A stretch of 64,000 nt of DNA from Taibaiella koreensis. Its GTDB lineage: Bacteria; Bacteroidota; Bacteroidia; Chitinophagales; Chitinophagaceae. Below the pieces are notes generated by a model. The model was given only the letters and a program-made list of their open reading frames with translations. It ran no database searches and was not told where the DNA came from. The translations under genes were made by a program, and so were the position numbers. Where the stretch lies: positions 575,417-639,416 of the forward strand of contig NZ_QVNU01000004.1 of NCBI RefSeq assembly GCF_003545715.1, in the 5' to 3' direction. This document shows positions 26,139 through 34,965 of this stretch, one piece after another (within the stretch, counting starts at the first letter, position 1; each line of letters opens with the position of its first letter).

Positions 26139-26918
26139 ATGGCAAAAGGAAACTACATCGTCAGCGCGACAGAAGAACGGAATGATATTGTATTCTCCCC
26201 GGCCCCCGATGCCGAAGATCCCATCCCCTCAGACCAGCAGGACCTGATGTTCCAGGTAGGCAGCGTACTGGAGGTGGTAAAACAGCTCTATCAACAAAAT
26301 GACCAGGCCTCTTTCTCCAATTATTTTAACCAATTGCTCAGCCTGGCGCAGGTAGGCCTCGTAGGCGCCAACAGCCAACCGGCCCTGGCCCTGAGGGCTC
26401 TGGAGCAGATCAAGGCAGAGATCGTTAACCGGGAGAGCGGCAAAAAGAAGAACGGCTACCTGCGGAAGCTGGGCAAGCTGGCGCTGCTGGCAGGCCTGCC
26501 GCCCTTATTGATCGGCTGCTGCTTTAACTATTTCATCTGCAGGGACGACAATTCGTTGCCTGGCTGCCTCAATTTCAGCTACGCAGCAGCATTGCTGGTA
26601 TTATGGTCGGGTTGTATGATGGGCGTATGGCTTTCGTTTGCTATTACCCGTACCGTACTCAGCTTCGACGAATTGGTGATCATTGAAAAGGATCGCCTGG
26701 AGCCGGGCCTTAGACTTATCTTTACCGGGCTTCTTTCCCTGGTTTTTGGCCTGCTGTTCATCCGTAAGGCGATCGTTGTCAGCCTGGGCGATATCAGCTC
26801 GGTCAATATGGCAAAAGATTGCCTTACCGCATTTATCATGGGCGTCCTGCTTGGCCTCAACGAAAAGATCATTGGCAATTCACTGACCAGGAAGACTTCA
26901 GGCATCTTTGATAAATAG
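26139..26918 (+). CDS. Membrane protein of unknown function
   Basis: 259 residues: a soluble N-terminal half (1 to about 105), then four hydrophobic segments (about 110-130, 147-172, 191-212, 222-242) and a short tail. No recognised domain. It is probably translated together with the 100-residue protein just upstream. Confidence 0.68.
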   Translation: MAKGNYIVSATEERNDIVFSPAPDAEDPIPSDQQDLMFQVGSVLEVVKQLYQQNDQASFSNYFNQLLSLAQVGLVGANSQPALALRALEQIKAEIVNRESGKKKNGYLRKLGKLALLAGLPPLLIGCCFNYFICRDDNSLPGCLNFSYAAALLVLWSGCMMGVWLSFAITRTVLSFDELVIIEKDRLEPGLRLIFTGLLSLVFGLLFIRKAIVVSLGDISSVNMAKDCLTAFIMGVLLGLNEKIIGNSLTRKTSGIFDK

Positions 26919-27090
26919 CCCTTAACTGCGCTCTTTTGATGAGCCTCGGACAATCAAGCCAGGTGTTTTTGGGGGGAGAAAATAAATGCCATGAATGCAA
27001 ATATCCTGTTATCAGTTCATGCAAGGATTTCACTGAAAAAAATTTTCAGTAGCATTCGGGACATTTGGGTTTCAATAAACTTGGAACCAT

Positions 27091-27402
27091 ATGAAAAAGA
27101 AAAAATTGGATTTAGGCAAAAAGCTGATGCTCAACAAGGAGAAGATCACCGCAATTTCCAATCCCGGAGGAATTGCCGGCGGATCTACAGACAAGTTTCA
27201 CGCCTGTAATTTCACCATGCAACAGTCCTGCCAGGTTTGTATTACGGTAGGCGGCGGAGACACCTGCCGTGACAATATGTGCGGCCTTGGCCCATCGGGT
27301 GTAAGCTGTGTATACGGGCCCGGCTGCGCATCGGGCACACCCGACTGCACCGTTGGCTATCCCTGCCGCGAAGTGATAACAGACGTTATCCGGTGCCATT
27401 AA
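27091..27402 (+). CDS. Lanthipeptide-type precursor peptide 3, Cys-rich
   Basis: 103 residues. The leader MKKKKLDLGKKLMLNKEKIT...IAGG follows the same KLxLGKK...KExIT...GG plan as the other precursors. The core of about 70 residues has ten Cys, many Gly and several Ser/Thr, with SCQVC, TCRDNMC and CVYGPGC. It is a long core for a lanthipeptide and could equally be processed as a disulfide- or thioether-rich bacteriocin. No modification or transport gene is nearby; the only LanC in the window is 17 kb upstream. Confidence 0.65.
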   Translation: MKKKKLDLGKKLMLNKEKITAISNPGGIAGGSTDKFHACNFTMQQSCQVCITVGGGDTCRDNMCGLGPSGVSCVYGPGCASGTPDCTVGYPCREVITDVIRCH

Positions 27403-27496
27403 AGACATATTGTACAGCGTCACAGAGTCACCTGTTATCCGGGTGGCTCTTTCTATTTCAAAGGCAGCAGGAGATAAAGACGTTGCCGGCAGGGAC

Positions 27497-27659
27497 TGCC
27501 TGGCCTTCCGCAGATATCGGTATTGCAGAATTATTTGTGGTTCTCTTCCGGTTCATTCCGCGTGGTCAGCGTATCTTGTTTATGATTGCAGGGCGGCTGG
27601 GCGGTTGCGCGGGCCAAATCCTGTGGTTTCACTATCTTGGCCTTATCCTGATGCCCTAA
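27497..27659 (+). pseudogene. Duplicated 3' remnant of the HExxH membrane-protein gene
   Basis: 163 bp align without gaps to 25062-25224, the 3' end of the gene at 24607, including its stop codon position. The decoded piece ends AGRLGGCAGQILWFHYLGLI against AGLLGGCAGYILWFHYLGPI in the source. It has no 5' part and cannot be functional. It lies about 95 bp after the Cys-rich precursor gene. Confidence 0.88.
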
Positions 27660-27815
27660 GGCGTGGCTCCCTTAATTTCCCTGGCTATCTATAATCATTC
27701 TTAAAGCGGTTCGGTTACCCGTGCTTGCAGACTTTCTATGACGGCTATAAGCCAACATCACAGTTAATCCGGGAGGCGTCTCCGTTTCCCTCTTACAATA
27801 GCCTTACCACAAGCT

Positions 27816-28934
27816 TTACGCATTCAATAAGCCTATCCATTTATCCCGCAGCCATACCGCCGGTTTCTCGATCATATACCGGAACAGTACACCTGCCGCC
27901 AGGCAGCACAGCAGGCAAAGGAGCAGTGAAAAATTACTTCCGGGGTCCATGCCCACCTGGTCCAGGAAATTCTGGACCAGGTGAATAACACCTTTGTGCG
28001 TCAGGTATACCGAGTAAGATAAGCTTGCCAGCTGAGCCGTAATCCATGAACGATAGCGGAACAGAAAAGTAGAAGGCGATACTGCGGCCAGTACCAGGCA
28101 ACCGAAGCCCAGGGCAACCGCGCTGAAACCAGCTATGGAGGCAGTAAATGTATAAGGATCCAGGCATAGCCGGAAGGCTGCAGCCAATACCACTATTCCC
28201 GCAAGCAGGAAGAAGTTCCCGTAGCGGCTAAGCCTGCTCAACAGAGGCTCTTTGTACACGTACAAGAAAGCCAGCATTACTCCCAGCACAATCCCATCCA
28301 GCCTGGTATAGGTCGGGTAATAAATCCAACGGTACCAGGTTAGCCAGAAACGGTCACTGTCCAGATCAGGCCTAACAAACACATTCCAGGACAAGTACCG
28401 TAGCAGCATGACGAGGAGCAATAAAAAAAAGGCAATGCCCGGGACGAAACGGATAGCTTTTACCTTATTCAAGAACAGCAGGCAAAAGGGCAGCGTGAGG
28501 TAAAACTGCTCTTCGATACACAACGACCAGGCGTGGGAAAAGGTACCTTTATGTATCACATCCAAACCGAAGTTTTGCGTAAAGGATAGGAACTTCCACA
28601 AAGGCGCCAGGGCTTCCCGCTCGCGGAAAGCCGGTACAAGAAAGTACAGTCCCACCACAACGAGGTAAGGCGGAAGGATCCGGAAAAGGCGTTTCAGAAA
28701 GAAATCTTTCTTTGCGATCGTGCCGCTGTACTTCAACTGCCGGAAAAGCTGCCCCGCTATCAGCCAGCCGCTAAGCACGAAGAAGAGGTCGACGCCCATC
28801 CAACCCCATTGCCCAACGGTATCGACCCATGCCGGATGGCTAAAGGCCCTGTAATGGAACAGCAGGACCATAACGATGGCCAGGGCCCTTAAATGATCGA
28901 GGCCATAAAAGCGTTGCGGCAAGCGACTTTCCAT
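27816..28934 (-). CDS. Acyltransferase 3 family membrane protein (OafA/YrhL-like)
   Basis: 372 residues from the start at 28934 (MESRLPQRFYGLDHLRALAI); the longer frame adds an unlikely N-terminus. Hallmarks are YGLDHLRALAIVMVLLFHY and GVDLFFVLSGWLIAGQLFR, the catalytic-region motifs of O-acyltransferase family 3, and RRLFRILPPY (here LKRLFRILPPY). About ten membrane spans. Such enzymes O-acylate exopolysaccharide, LPS or peptidoglycan sugars; the substrate cannot be told here. Confidence 0.9.
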   Translation of the reverse strand: MESRLPQRFYGLDHLRALAIVMVLLFHYRAFSHPAWVDTVGQWGWMGVDLFFVLSGWLIAGQLFRQLKYSGTIAKKDFFLKRLFRILPPYLVVVGLYFLVPAFREREALAPLWKFLSFTQNFGLDVIHKGTFSHAWSLCIEEQFYLTLPFCLLFLNKVKAIRFVPGIAFFLLLLVMLLRYLSWNVFVRPDLDSDRFWLTWYRWIYYPTYTRLDGIVLGVMLAFLYVYKEPLLSRLSRYGNFFLLAGIVVLAAAFRLCLDPYTFTASIAGFSAVALGFGCLVLAAVSPSTFLFRYRSWITAQLASLSYSVYLTHKGVIHLVQNFLDQVGMDPGSNFSLLLCLLCCLAAGVLFRYMIEKPAVWLRDKWIGLLNA

Positions 28935-29079
28935 AAGATCGGGTAATCCAGTGCGGCAAATGTGCGGTATTCCGGGTAAATAGGCAAACCGTAAATAAAG
29001 AAAAACGCGCCTTTTCAAAAAATACCGGGAAACAGGGTGGATGGCTCAGGAAATACGAGGCATTCGTATCTTTATCGCT

Positions 29080-29652
29080 ATGAAAACGCAGGAGCATTCG
29101 GTGCTAAAAGGCCTCAAAACATGGCTGCGAAAAGGATTTGGCGTGGAAACCTTTGTTTACTACACCCAACAGCCCATGGCAGCATTAAAGGCGGCTATCC
29201 AAGACGTACTTGATGCCTCTGGAAGCTTTAGCCTTTCCCTGAAGCTTTCGGGCACATTCCTCTCCGATCATGAATTTGAACTGTCGGCCACCCGTAACAT
29301 CTTTTTTGTCCTGACAAAGCCCGACATGCACGAACGGCAATTAGCTTATGTATATGGCAAGCTTTTCACAGATGACCAAAACAGGACTGCCGTGTGGCTG
29401 GCCGTGCGTCCCAATGCCCCTATCCCACCCGCACTGGCATTGCTTTTTCCGTTCGTCTGGCTGGCTGGCATGCTTCTTTTATTCCATACAGCCTGGAAGG
29501 CGCCCTTTAGTATCGTCCTCTGCCTGGCGCTTGCGGGTTTTCCCCTGCTTCTTTTGCACATAGCAATAACAAGCTATGCCAAGCGTCGATTGAGGGAAAG
29601 GGTTGTCCGCACCTTCAATCTTCAGCCGGTGGATCAGCCCAATGAACAATAG
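29080..29652 (+). CDS. Small membrane protein, unknown
   Basis: 190 residues from the ATG at 29080; an in-frame ATG at 29041 would add 13. The N-terminal ~125 residues are soluble with mixed alpha/beta character. Two hydrophobic segments follow (about 127-145 and 150-170), then a basic tail. No family recognised. Divergent from the acyltransferase gene. Confidence 0.62.
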   Translation: MKTQEHSVLKGLKTWLRKGFGVETFVYYTQQPMAALKAAIQDVLDASGSFSLSLKLSGTFLSDHEFELSATRNIFFVLTKPDMHERQLAYVYGKLFTDDQNRTAVWLAVRPNAPIPPALALLFPFVWLAGMLLLFHTAWKAPFSIVLCLALAGFPLLLLHIAITSYAKRRLRERVVRTFNLQPVDQPNEQ

Positions 29653-30117
29653 TGTAGCTTCACAAATCTCATTACAAGCAAATAAAATTTACTGGCTATC
29701 CGGATAAAGGAAATGAAGTTCTGTAGTCTATAAATATCAGTTAGCACGGTTTGCTTACTCGTCTCTTTTATTTGGTGTCAATATCTTCTTCTTTTTTGCT
29801 CCGCCAAAAAAGAAGCAAAAAAGGCGGCAAAAAAACAATGCTCCGCTGTTTTTTTGTGGCCGGCGCACCCGGGCTTAAAAACAGGTATCAACTTTAATGC
29901 AGCATTGCCGGGCATATGACCATAGATCAACCTTCTAATGATTAACCAAAATGATCATTTTTTCATCGTTCCTATTTTGGGACTGGTTTCCCCATACTTT
30001 AATTTTACGCTTGCATCTCAATGCAAATACTGTATTGCAATTCGAAGCGACAAAGGATTTTGCCTTTTTGATTTTTGCCTTTTGATTTTTGAATTTTGAT
30101 TTTCAACCATTGAATTC
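29653..30117. other. Intergenic region with half repeat, no gene
   Basis: Holds an isolated end of the TIR element family (CTATCCGGATAAAGGAAA, about 29696-29713) and an A-rich stretch (29790-29860) with mirrored GCTCCGC strings. No open frame of interest. Confidence 0.5.
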
Positions 30118-30166
30118 CCATAAAAAGAATAAGCCCGGCACCGCCGGGCTTATTCTTTTTATGGGA
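30118..30166 (-). terminator. Perfect 23-bp stem terminator of clpC
   Basis: Two exactly complementary 23-base arms (starting CCCATAAAAAGAATAAGCC) around a 3-base loop. The stem has a GC core and A/T flanks, so it can terminate in both directions. It ends 8 bp before the clpC stop codon. Confidence 0.93.
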
Positions 30167-30174
30167 GACGATTC

Positions 30175-32730
30175 TTACTCTTTCGTCTCTGTTTTTTCTT
30201 TCTTGTCTTTGCCTTTGGATACGCTGAAGACGATCTTCTCCTGGGCCTTATCGTAGTCGGCGATCGCTTTATCCCCTTCCTTGATGTTGTGGTTCAGGAT
30301 TTCTTCGGCCAGCGGGTCTTCCAGGTATTTCTGTATGGCCCTGTGTAGCGGACGGGCGCCAAACTGCTGATCATAGCCTTTCTCGGCAATGAACTTACGC
30401 GCTTCAGCCGTCAGCTCCAGGGTAAAGCCCAAAGTATTCATCCGTTTCAGCACATCCTTCATAATGATGTCGATAATCTCGTTGATATGCTCTTCGTTCA
30501 GTTGGTTGAAGATAACCACATCATCGATACGGTTGAGGAACTCGGGGCTGAAGGTACGTTTCAGGGCCCTTTCGATTACCGCACGGTTATTCTCTTCGGA
30601 AGAGGATATCTTGGTTGCGGTAGCGAAGCCTACACCGTCGCCGAAGTCTTTCAACTGGCGGGCGCCGATATTGGAGGTCATGATAATGATGGAGTTTTTG
30701 AAATCCACCTTACGACCCAGGCCATCGGTCAGCTGGCCATCGTCAAGTACCTGCAGCAGGATATTGAAGATATCGGGATGCGCTTTTTCAATCTCGTCGA
30801 GCAGCACTACGGAGTAGGGTTTGCGGCGTACTTTTTCGGTAAGCTGTCCGCCTTCTTCGTAACCTACATAGCCCGGAGGCGCGCCAATGAGGCGGCTCAG
30901 CGAGAATTTCTCCATGTATTCGCTCATATCCACGCGGATAAGGGCATCTTCACTGTCGAACAGGTAGCGGGCCAGCGATTTGGCCAGCTCAGTCTTACCC
31001 ACCCCGGTAGGTCCGAGGAAGATGAAGGAGCCGATCGGCTTTTTAGGATCTTTCAGGCCCACACGGTTACGCTGGATGGCTTTTACGGTTTTGGCAATGG
31101 CATCGTCCTGGCCTACCACCATACCCCGCAGATCGTCGCCCATGCGGCGCAGCTTCTCGCTCTCGGCTTCCACCATACGCATTACCGGTATGCCGGTCAT
31201 CATGCTCACTACCTCGGCGATATCTTCTTCGTGAATAGGATAGCGTTTATGCTTCACCTCTTCTTCCCACTCGTTCTTGGCTTTTTCCAACTCTTCGCCC
31301 AGGCGCTTTTCTTTATCGCGCAGGGAAGCGGCTTCTTCAAAGCGTTGGCTCTTCACCACTTTATTTTTCTCCAGTTTAATATCCTCGATCTTTTTTTCCA
31401 GGTCCAGGATATTTTTGGGGACATTAATGTTTTTGAGGTGCACGCGGGCGCCCACTTCGTCCATTACGTCGATGGCCTTATCGGGCAGCAGGCGGTCGGT
31501 CATATAGCGGTCGCTCAACTTCACGCAGGCTTCCACGGCTTCCTTATCATAGGTCACATTGTGGAACTCTTCGTACTTGGGACGGATGTTGTTGAGAATG
31601 GTAATGGCTTCGTCCACGCTGGGCGGCTCTACCAGCACTTTCTGGAAGCGGCGGTCAAGCGCGCCATCCTTTTCGATGTACATACGGTACTCGTCCAGGG
31701 TAGAGGCGCCGATACATTGCAATTCGCCACGGCTCAATGCCGGCTTGAAGATGTTGGAAGCGTCGAGCGAACCAGAAGCGCCACCGGCACCTACAATAGT
31801 GTGGATCTCATCGATGAACAGAATCACATCGCGGTTCTTTTCCAGCTCATTCATGATGGCTTTCATCCTTTCTTCAAACTGGCCCCGGTACTTGGTGCCG
31901 GCTACCAGCGCAGCCAGGTCGAGGCTGATCACGCGTTTGTCGAACAGGATACGTGATACTTTACGCTGCACGATGCGCAAGGCCAGGCCTTCCACGATGG
32001 CCGTCTTACCCACACCGGGTTCGCCGATGAGGATAGGATTGTTCTTTTTACGGCGCGACAGGATCTGCGATACACGCTCTATTTCCTGTTCGCGGCCTAC
32101 GATGGGATCCAGGTTGCCCAGCTCGGCCATGCGGGTAATATCGCGACCGAAATTGTCCAGCACAGGCGTTTTGGATTTTACGTTACCGGCAGCTGCACCA
32201 CCCTGGCGCTGGCGCTGCTGGTATTGACGGCGTTCTTCGTCGTCAAACTCTTCGGAGCCGGGATCATTGGTATATTCGGCTCCCGGGGTTTCGCCCTGGA
32301 GTATGCTCAGTTCGCTTTTGAAGCGATCGTAATCCACCTCATAATGATTCAGGATCTGAGCGGCGGGATTTTCTTTATTTTTCAAAATAGAAAGCATTAA
32401 ATGTTCAGACTCCACAGTACGGCTCTTGAGCGTTTTGGCTTCCAATACCGTAATGCGTATAACTTTTTCGGCCTGGCGGGTCAGGGGCAGGCTGTTGAGG
32501 TTGGCGATGGTGCGGCTTCCTTTGTCCTTGATCACCACTTCCACTTCTTTGCGCAGATCGAACAGGTCGATCTTCATCGACTGCAGGATGCGCATAGCGA
32601 GGCTTTCTCCTTCCCTGATAAGACCCAGCAATAAATGTTCCGTTCCTATGAAGTCATTCCCCAGGCGCAAAGCCTCTTCGCGGCTGTAAGAAATGATCTC
32701 CTTAACTTTCGGTGAGAAATTAGAATCCAT
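30175..32730 (-). CDS. clpC: ATP-dependent Clp protease ATP-binding subunit ClpC
   Basis: 851 residues from the start at 32730 ([20 protein letters not shown]). Two Clp-N repeats (about 5-150), then a linker. The first AAA+ domain has GEPGVGKTA, a middle UVR/coiled-coil region (about 420-470) follows, and the second AAA+ domain has [38 protein letters not shown] and the sensor/C-terminal domain. ClpC unfolds substrates for the ClpP peptidase and is a stress protein. The tail ends Lys/Glu-rich. It is monocistronic, with its own terminator. Confidence 0.97.
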   Translation of the reverse strand: MDSNFSPKVKEIISYSREEALRLGNDFIGTEHLLLGLIREGESLAMRILQSMKIDLFDLRKEVEVVIKDKGSRTIANLNSLPLTRQAEKVIRITVLEAKTLKSRTVESEHLMLSILKNKENPAAQILNHYEVDYDRFKSELSILQGETPGAEYTNDPGSEEFDDEERRQYQQRQRQGGAAAGNVKSKTPVLDNFGRDITRMAELGNLDPIVGREQEIERVSQILSRRKKNNPILIGEPGVGKTAIVEGLALRIVQRKVSRILFDKRVISLDLAALVAGTKYRGQFEERMKAIMNELEKNRDVILFIDEIHTIVGAGGASGSLDASNIFKPALSRGELQCIGASTLDEYRMYIEKDGALDRRFQKVLVEPPSVDEAITILNNIRPKYEEFHNVTYDKEAVEACVKLSDRYMTDRLLPDKAIDVMDEVGARVHLKNINVPKNILDLEKKIEDIKLEKNKVVKSQRFEEAASLRDKEKRLGEELEKAKNEWEEEVKHKRYPIHEEDIAEVVSMMTGIPVMRMVEAESEKLRRMGDDLRGMVVGQDDAIAKTVKAIQRNRVGLKDPKKPIGSFIFLGPTGVGKTELAKSLARYLFDSEDALIRVDMSEYMEKFSLSRLIGAPPGYVGYEEGGQLTEKVRRKPYSVVLLDEIEKAHPDIFNILLQVLDDGQLTDGLGRKVDFKNSIIIMTSNIGARQLKDFGDGVGFATATKISSSEENNRAVIERALKRTFSPEFLNRIDDVVIFNQLNEEHINEIIDIIMKDVLKRMNTLGFTLELTAEARKFIAEKGYDQQFGARPLHRAIQKYLEDPLAEEILNHNIKEGDKAIADYDKAQEKIVFSVSKGKDKKEKTETKE

Positions 32731-33040
32731 GAGGATAATCGAGATTAAATTGTTTGCTTTCAAAGATAACTGCTGCGTACCAACATAAAAATGACTGATT
32801 TGTTGCCAACTACGCAGCGGTTATTTTCCGTCATTGGTAATAACCCAAAGATATTTTCTTTTTAAACGGCAAACGGTTGTTATTATTGAATGCTAAGTTA
32901 GATAAAATTGATCATTATTGAACGTCGAAACTTCGTCTGAAGGAAGAGGGGCTGCGGTTTCCCGATTTCCGCATTTTTAGATTACATTTGAACCTTTTAT
33001 CATCGGAAAAGTCAAAATACCAATAACAATCAACAGTAAA
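32731..33040. other. Divergent promoter region clpC / STAS protein
   Basis: About 310 bp with no gene. The plus-strand box TACATTTG (32983-32990) fits the Bacteroidota -7 consensus for the STAS/rnz transcript. No CtsR or CIRCE operator was seen for clpC. Confidence 0.5.
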
Positions 33041-33415
33041 ATGGAATTCAAAATTGATACCAAACCAACTTACACTGTAATTACGCCGGATTCGGGTGAT
33101 TTAAGTGTAAATTTGGCAGAGGTAATACGACAAAAGGTAGGAGAAGCGACAGAAGCGGGCAGTCATAATTTCGTGATCGACTTACAGCACATCGGCAATA
33201 TGGACATGGCGGCAGGCGATGTACTGCTGGAATTGCACAATACCGTCTACAACCGGGGCGGCTCTCTGGTATTCACCTCACCCGAAGATGTGGTAATGCA
33301 GACCCTTAAAAAAGGCCAGTACCACCTGAGTCTCAATATTACGCCTACGCTGGTGGAGGCGATCGACATTATCAGTATGGAAGTACTGGAGCGCGACCTG
33401 CTGGGTGAATCCTGA
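33041..33415 (+). CDS. STAS-domain protein, phospho-acceptor Ser apparently lost
   Basis: 124 residues, a single STAS fold (anti-sigma-factor-antagonist type): NFVIDLQHIGNMDMAAGDVLLELHN (about 43-67) is the central strand-helix segment. In classical antagonists the D-S/T-x-G motif carries the phosphorylated Ser. Here it reads MDMAAGD, with Ala57 where Ser is expected, so the protein may be a non-phosphorylated scaffold or regulator. It is 16 bp upstream of rnz and co-directional. Confidence 0.8.
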   Translation: MEFKIDTKPTYTVITPDSGDLSVNLAEVIRQKVGEATEAGSHNFVIDLQHIGNMDMAAGDVLLELHNTVYNRGGSLVFTSPEDVVMQTLKKGQYHLSLNITPTLVEAIDIISMEVLERDLLGES

Positions 33416-33431
33416 GGTTGCTGCCAATTGA

Positions 33432-34349
33432 ATGCGCATGAATATTAAAGTAACCATTCTCGGTAATAACTCTGCATTGCCGGCTTACGACCGGCATCCT
33501 ACGGCCCAGGTGGTCGATATACGGGAACAGCAGTTCCTGGTCGATTGCGGCGAGGGCACCCAGAGCCAGATGCAGCGGTTTAACATCAGGCGCCGGCGAA
33601 TCAACTATATTTTCATCAGCCATTTGCATGGCGATCACTATTTCGGCCTTATGGGCCTGCTCACGAGTATGGGCCTTGTGGGGCGTACCAATGAGCTGCA
33701 TTTGTTCGGACCGCCTCCGCTGAAAGAGATCGTTGATCTGCAGCTGGCAGTTGCCGGTACAGTGCTGCCCTACCCCATCGTGTTTACCCCGGTAACGGAA
33801 GGCATGGCGCGGGTGCTGGTCGATACACAGCATTATGCGGTACATTGCTTCCCGGTTGAGCATCGCATAGCCTGTCACGGCTTTGTATTTACGGCCAAAA
33901 GCGGTGGCCGCCGATTGCTGCCCGAAAAATGCCGCGAGCAGGAAATCCCTGCGGCTTTTTACCCTTACCTGAAGCAGGGCGACGATTACCTGCGCCGCGA
34001 CGGCCTGCTGATCCGCAATGATGAGGTAACGGAACCCGGTCCGCCCGACAAACACTATGCTTATTGCGCCGATACGCTCTATACGCACTCTTTCCTTCAT
34101 CATATTGCCGGTGCCGATGCGGTATACCACGAAAGTACCTACCTCGACGACCAGCGCGAACGGGCCCGGGAGCGCTTCCACAGTACAGCTGCGCAAGCGG
34201 CTGAGCTGGCTAAGGCCGCCGGGGCCAGGCGCCTGCTGCTGGGCCATTTTTCATCGAAATACCAGGACCTTACCGCCTTTTATACGGAAGCCAGCGCTAT
34301 TTTTCCCGATGTGGAGGTTACCATAGAAGGTACGACCTATGAGATTTGA
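33432..34349 (+). CDS. rnz: Ribonuclease Z
   Basis: 305 residues of the metallo-beta-lactamase fold. The zinc motif HLHGDH is at residues 64-69 (His64, His66, Asp68, His69), followed by FGLMGLL; PVEHRIACHGFVF and HESTYLDD carry further ligands. RNase Z cleaves the 3' trailer of tRNA precursors. Length normal. An ATG at the third codon is an alternative start. Confidence 0.94.
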   Translation: MRMNIKVTILGNNSALPAYDRHPTAQVVDIREQQFLVDCGEGTQSQMQRFNIRRRRINYIFISHLHGDHYFGLMGLLTSMGLVGRTNELHLFGPPPLKEIVDLQLAVAGTVLPYPIVFTPVTEGMARVLVDTQHYAVHCFPVEHRIACHGFVFTAKSGGRRLLPEKCREQEIPAAFYPYLKQGDDYLRRDGLLIRNDEVTEPGPPDKHYAYCADTLYTHSFLHHIAGADAVYHESTYLDDQRERARERFHSTAAQAAELAKAAGARRLLLGHFSSKYQDLTAFYTEASAIFPDVEVTIEGTTYEI

Positions 34350-34965
34350 TGTGGGTATTGGGTAGTGAGTATTGAGATTTGCGTATTGAGATTTGTTAGT
34401 TGGCAATTGGCAGTTGGCAATGAGCAGCCAGGAGTGAATTTTGAATTTTGAATTTTATCCCATCCTCTTTATTGCCTGTCACGGCATCATAAGGTCTTCC
34501 AATCCTAAATATTTCTACTTGTTATCGCACACATATCAAGTGTTTGATCTCATTTATCAAAAAGTGCTGGAGCAAAGGAGAATCAGCCCTTAATTTAGGC
34601 CCTATTAAAGAAATAGCCAAAGCGTCCTAAACTAATCTGAACTTTTAACACTCACAAAACGGCACAATGATAAAGCCGATTGGCGTTTCGCTTATTCTTC
34701 TTGGCCTGCCCTTTATCCGCCTTCGGCATTTGCGCAGCAATATTTTTATCCTCTACTTACACTTACCGGCCTTAGATCTGCTTCATAGGACTTACCGATT
34801 GTACTTGCTTAATCCGGCAGCTATTTTGCCGGCATCCGGTTAGTACGCACGGCAATTCAGAACCGGTTTTCTATCTACAGATAATAATCATTCTATCCTG
34901 ATTCAGGATCCAGCTCGTTATTTATTTTTTTAGCCATCCAAAGACTAACCTTTTAAACAAACCGT
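34350..34965. other. Intergenic region with short word-like repeats
   Basis: Starts with GGTAGTGAGTATTGAG and TTGGCAATTGGCAGTTGGCAA type repeats (34350-34450), the same family as those at 38671-39412. The rest is unique sequence upstream of the C25 protease gene. A 59-codon frame at 34668-34847 has no supporting features. Confidence 0.6.

Noticed and set aside
30487..31956. 489-codon plus-strand frame opposite clpC
   Set aside because: Antisense shadow of clpC; His/Phe-rich composition is that of a reverse-strand artefact.
34668..34847. 59-codon hydrophobic frame upstream of the C25 gene
   Set aside because: Composition could give a membrane peptide, but rare start context and no other support.
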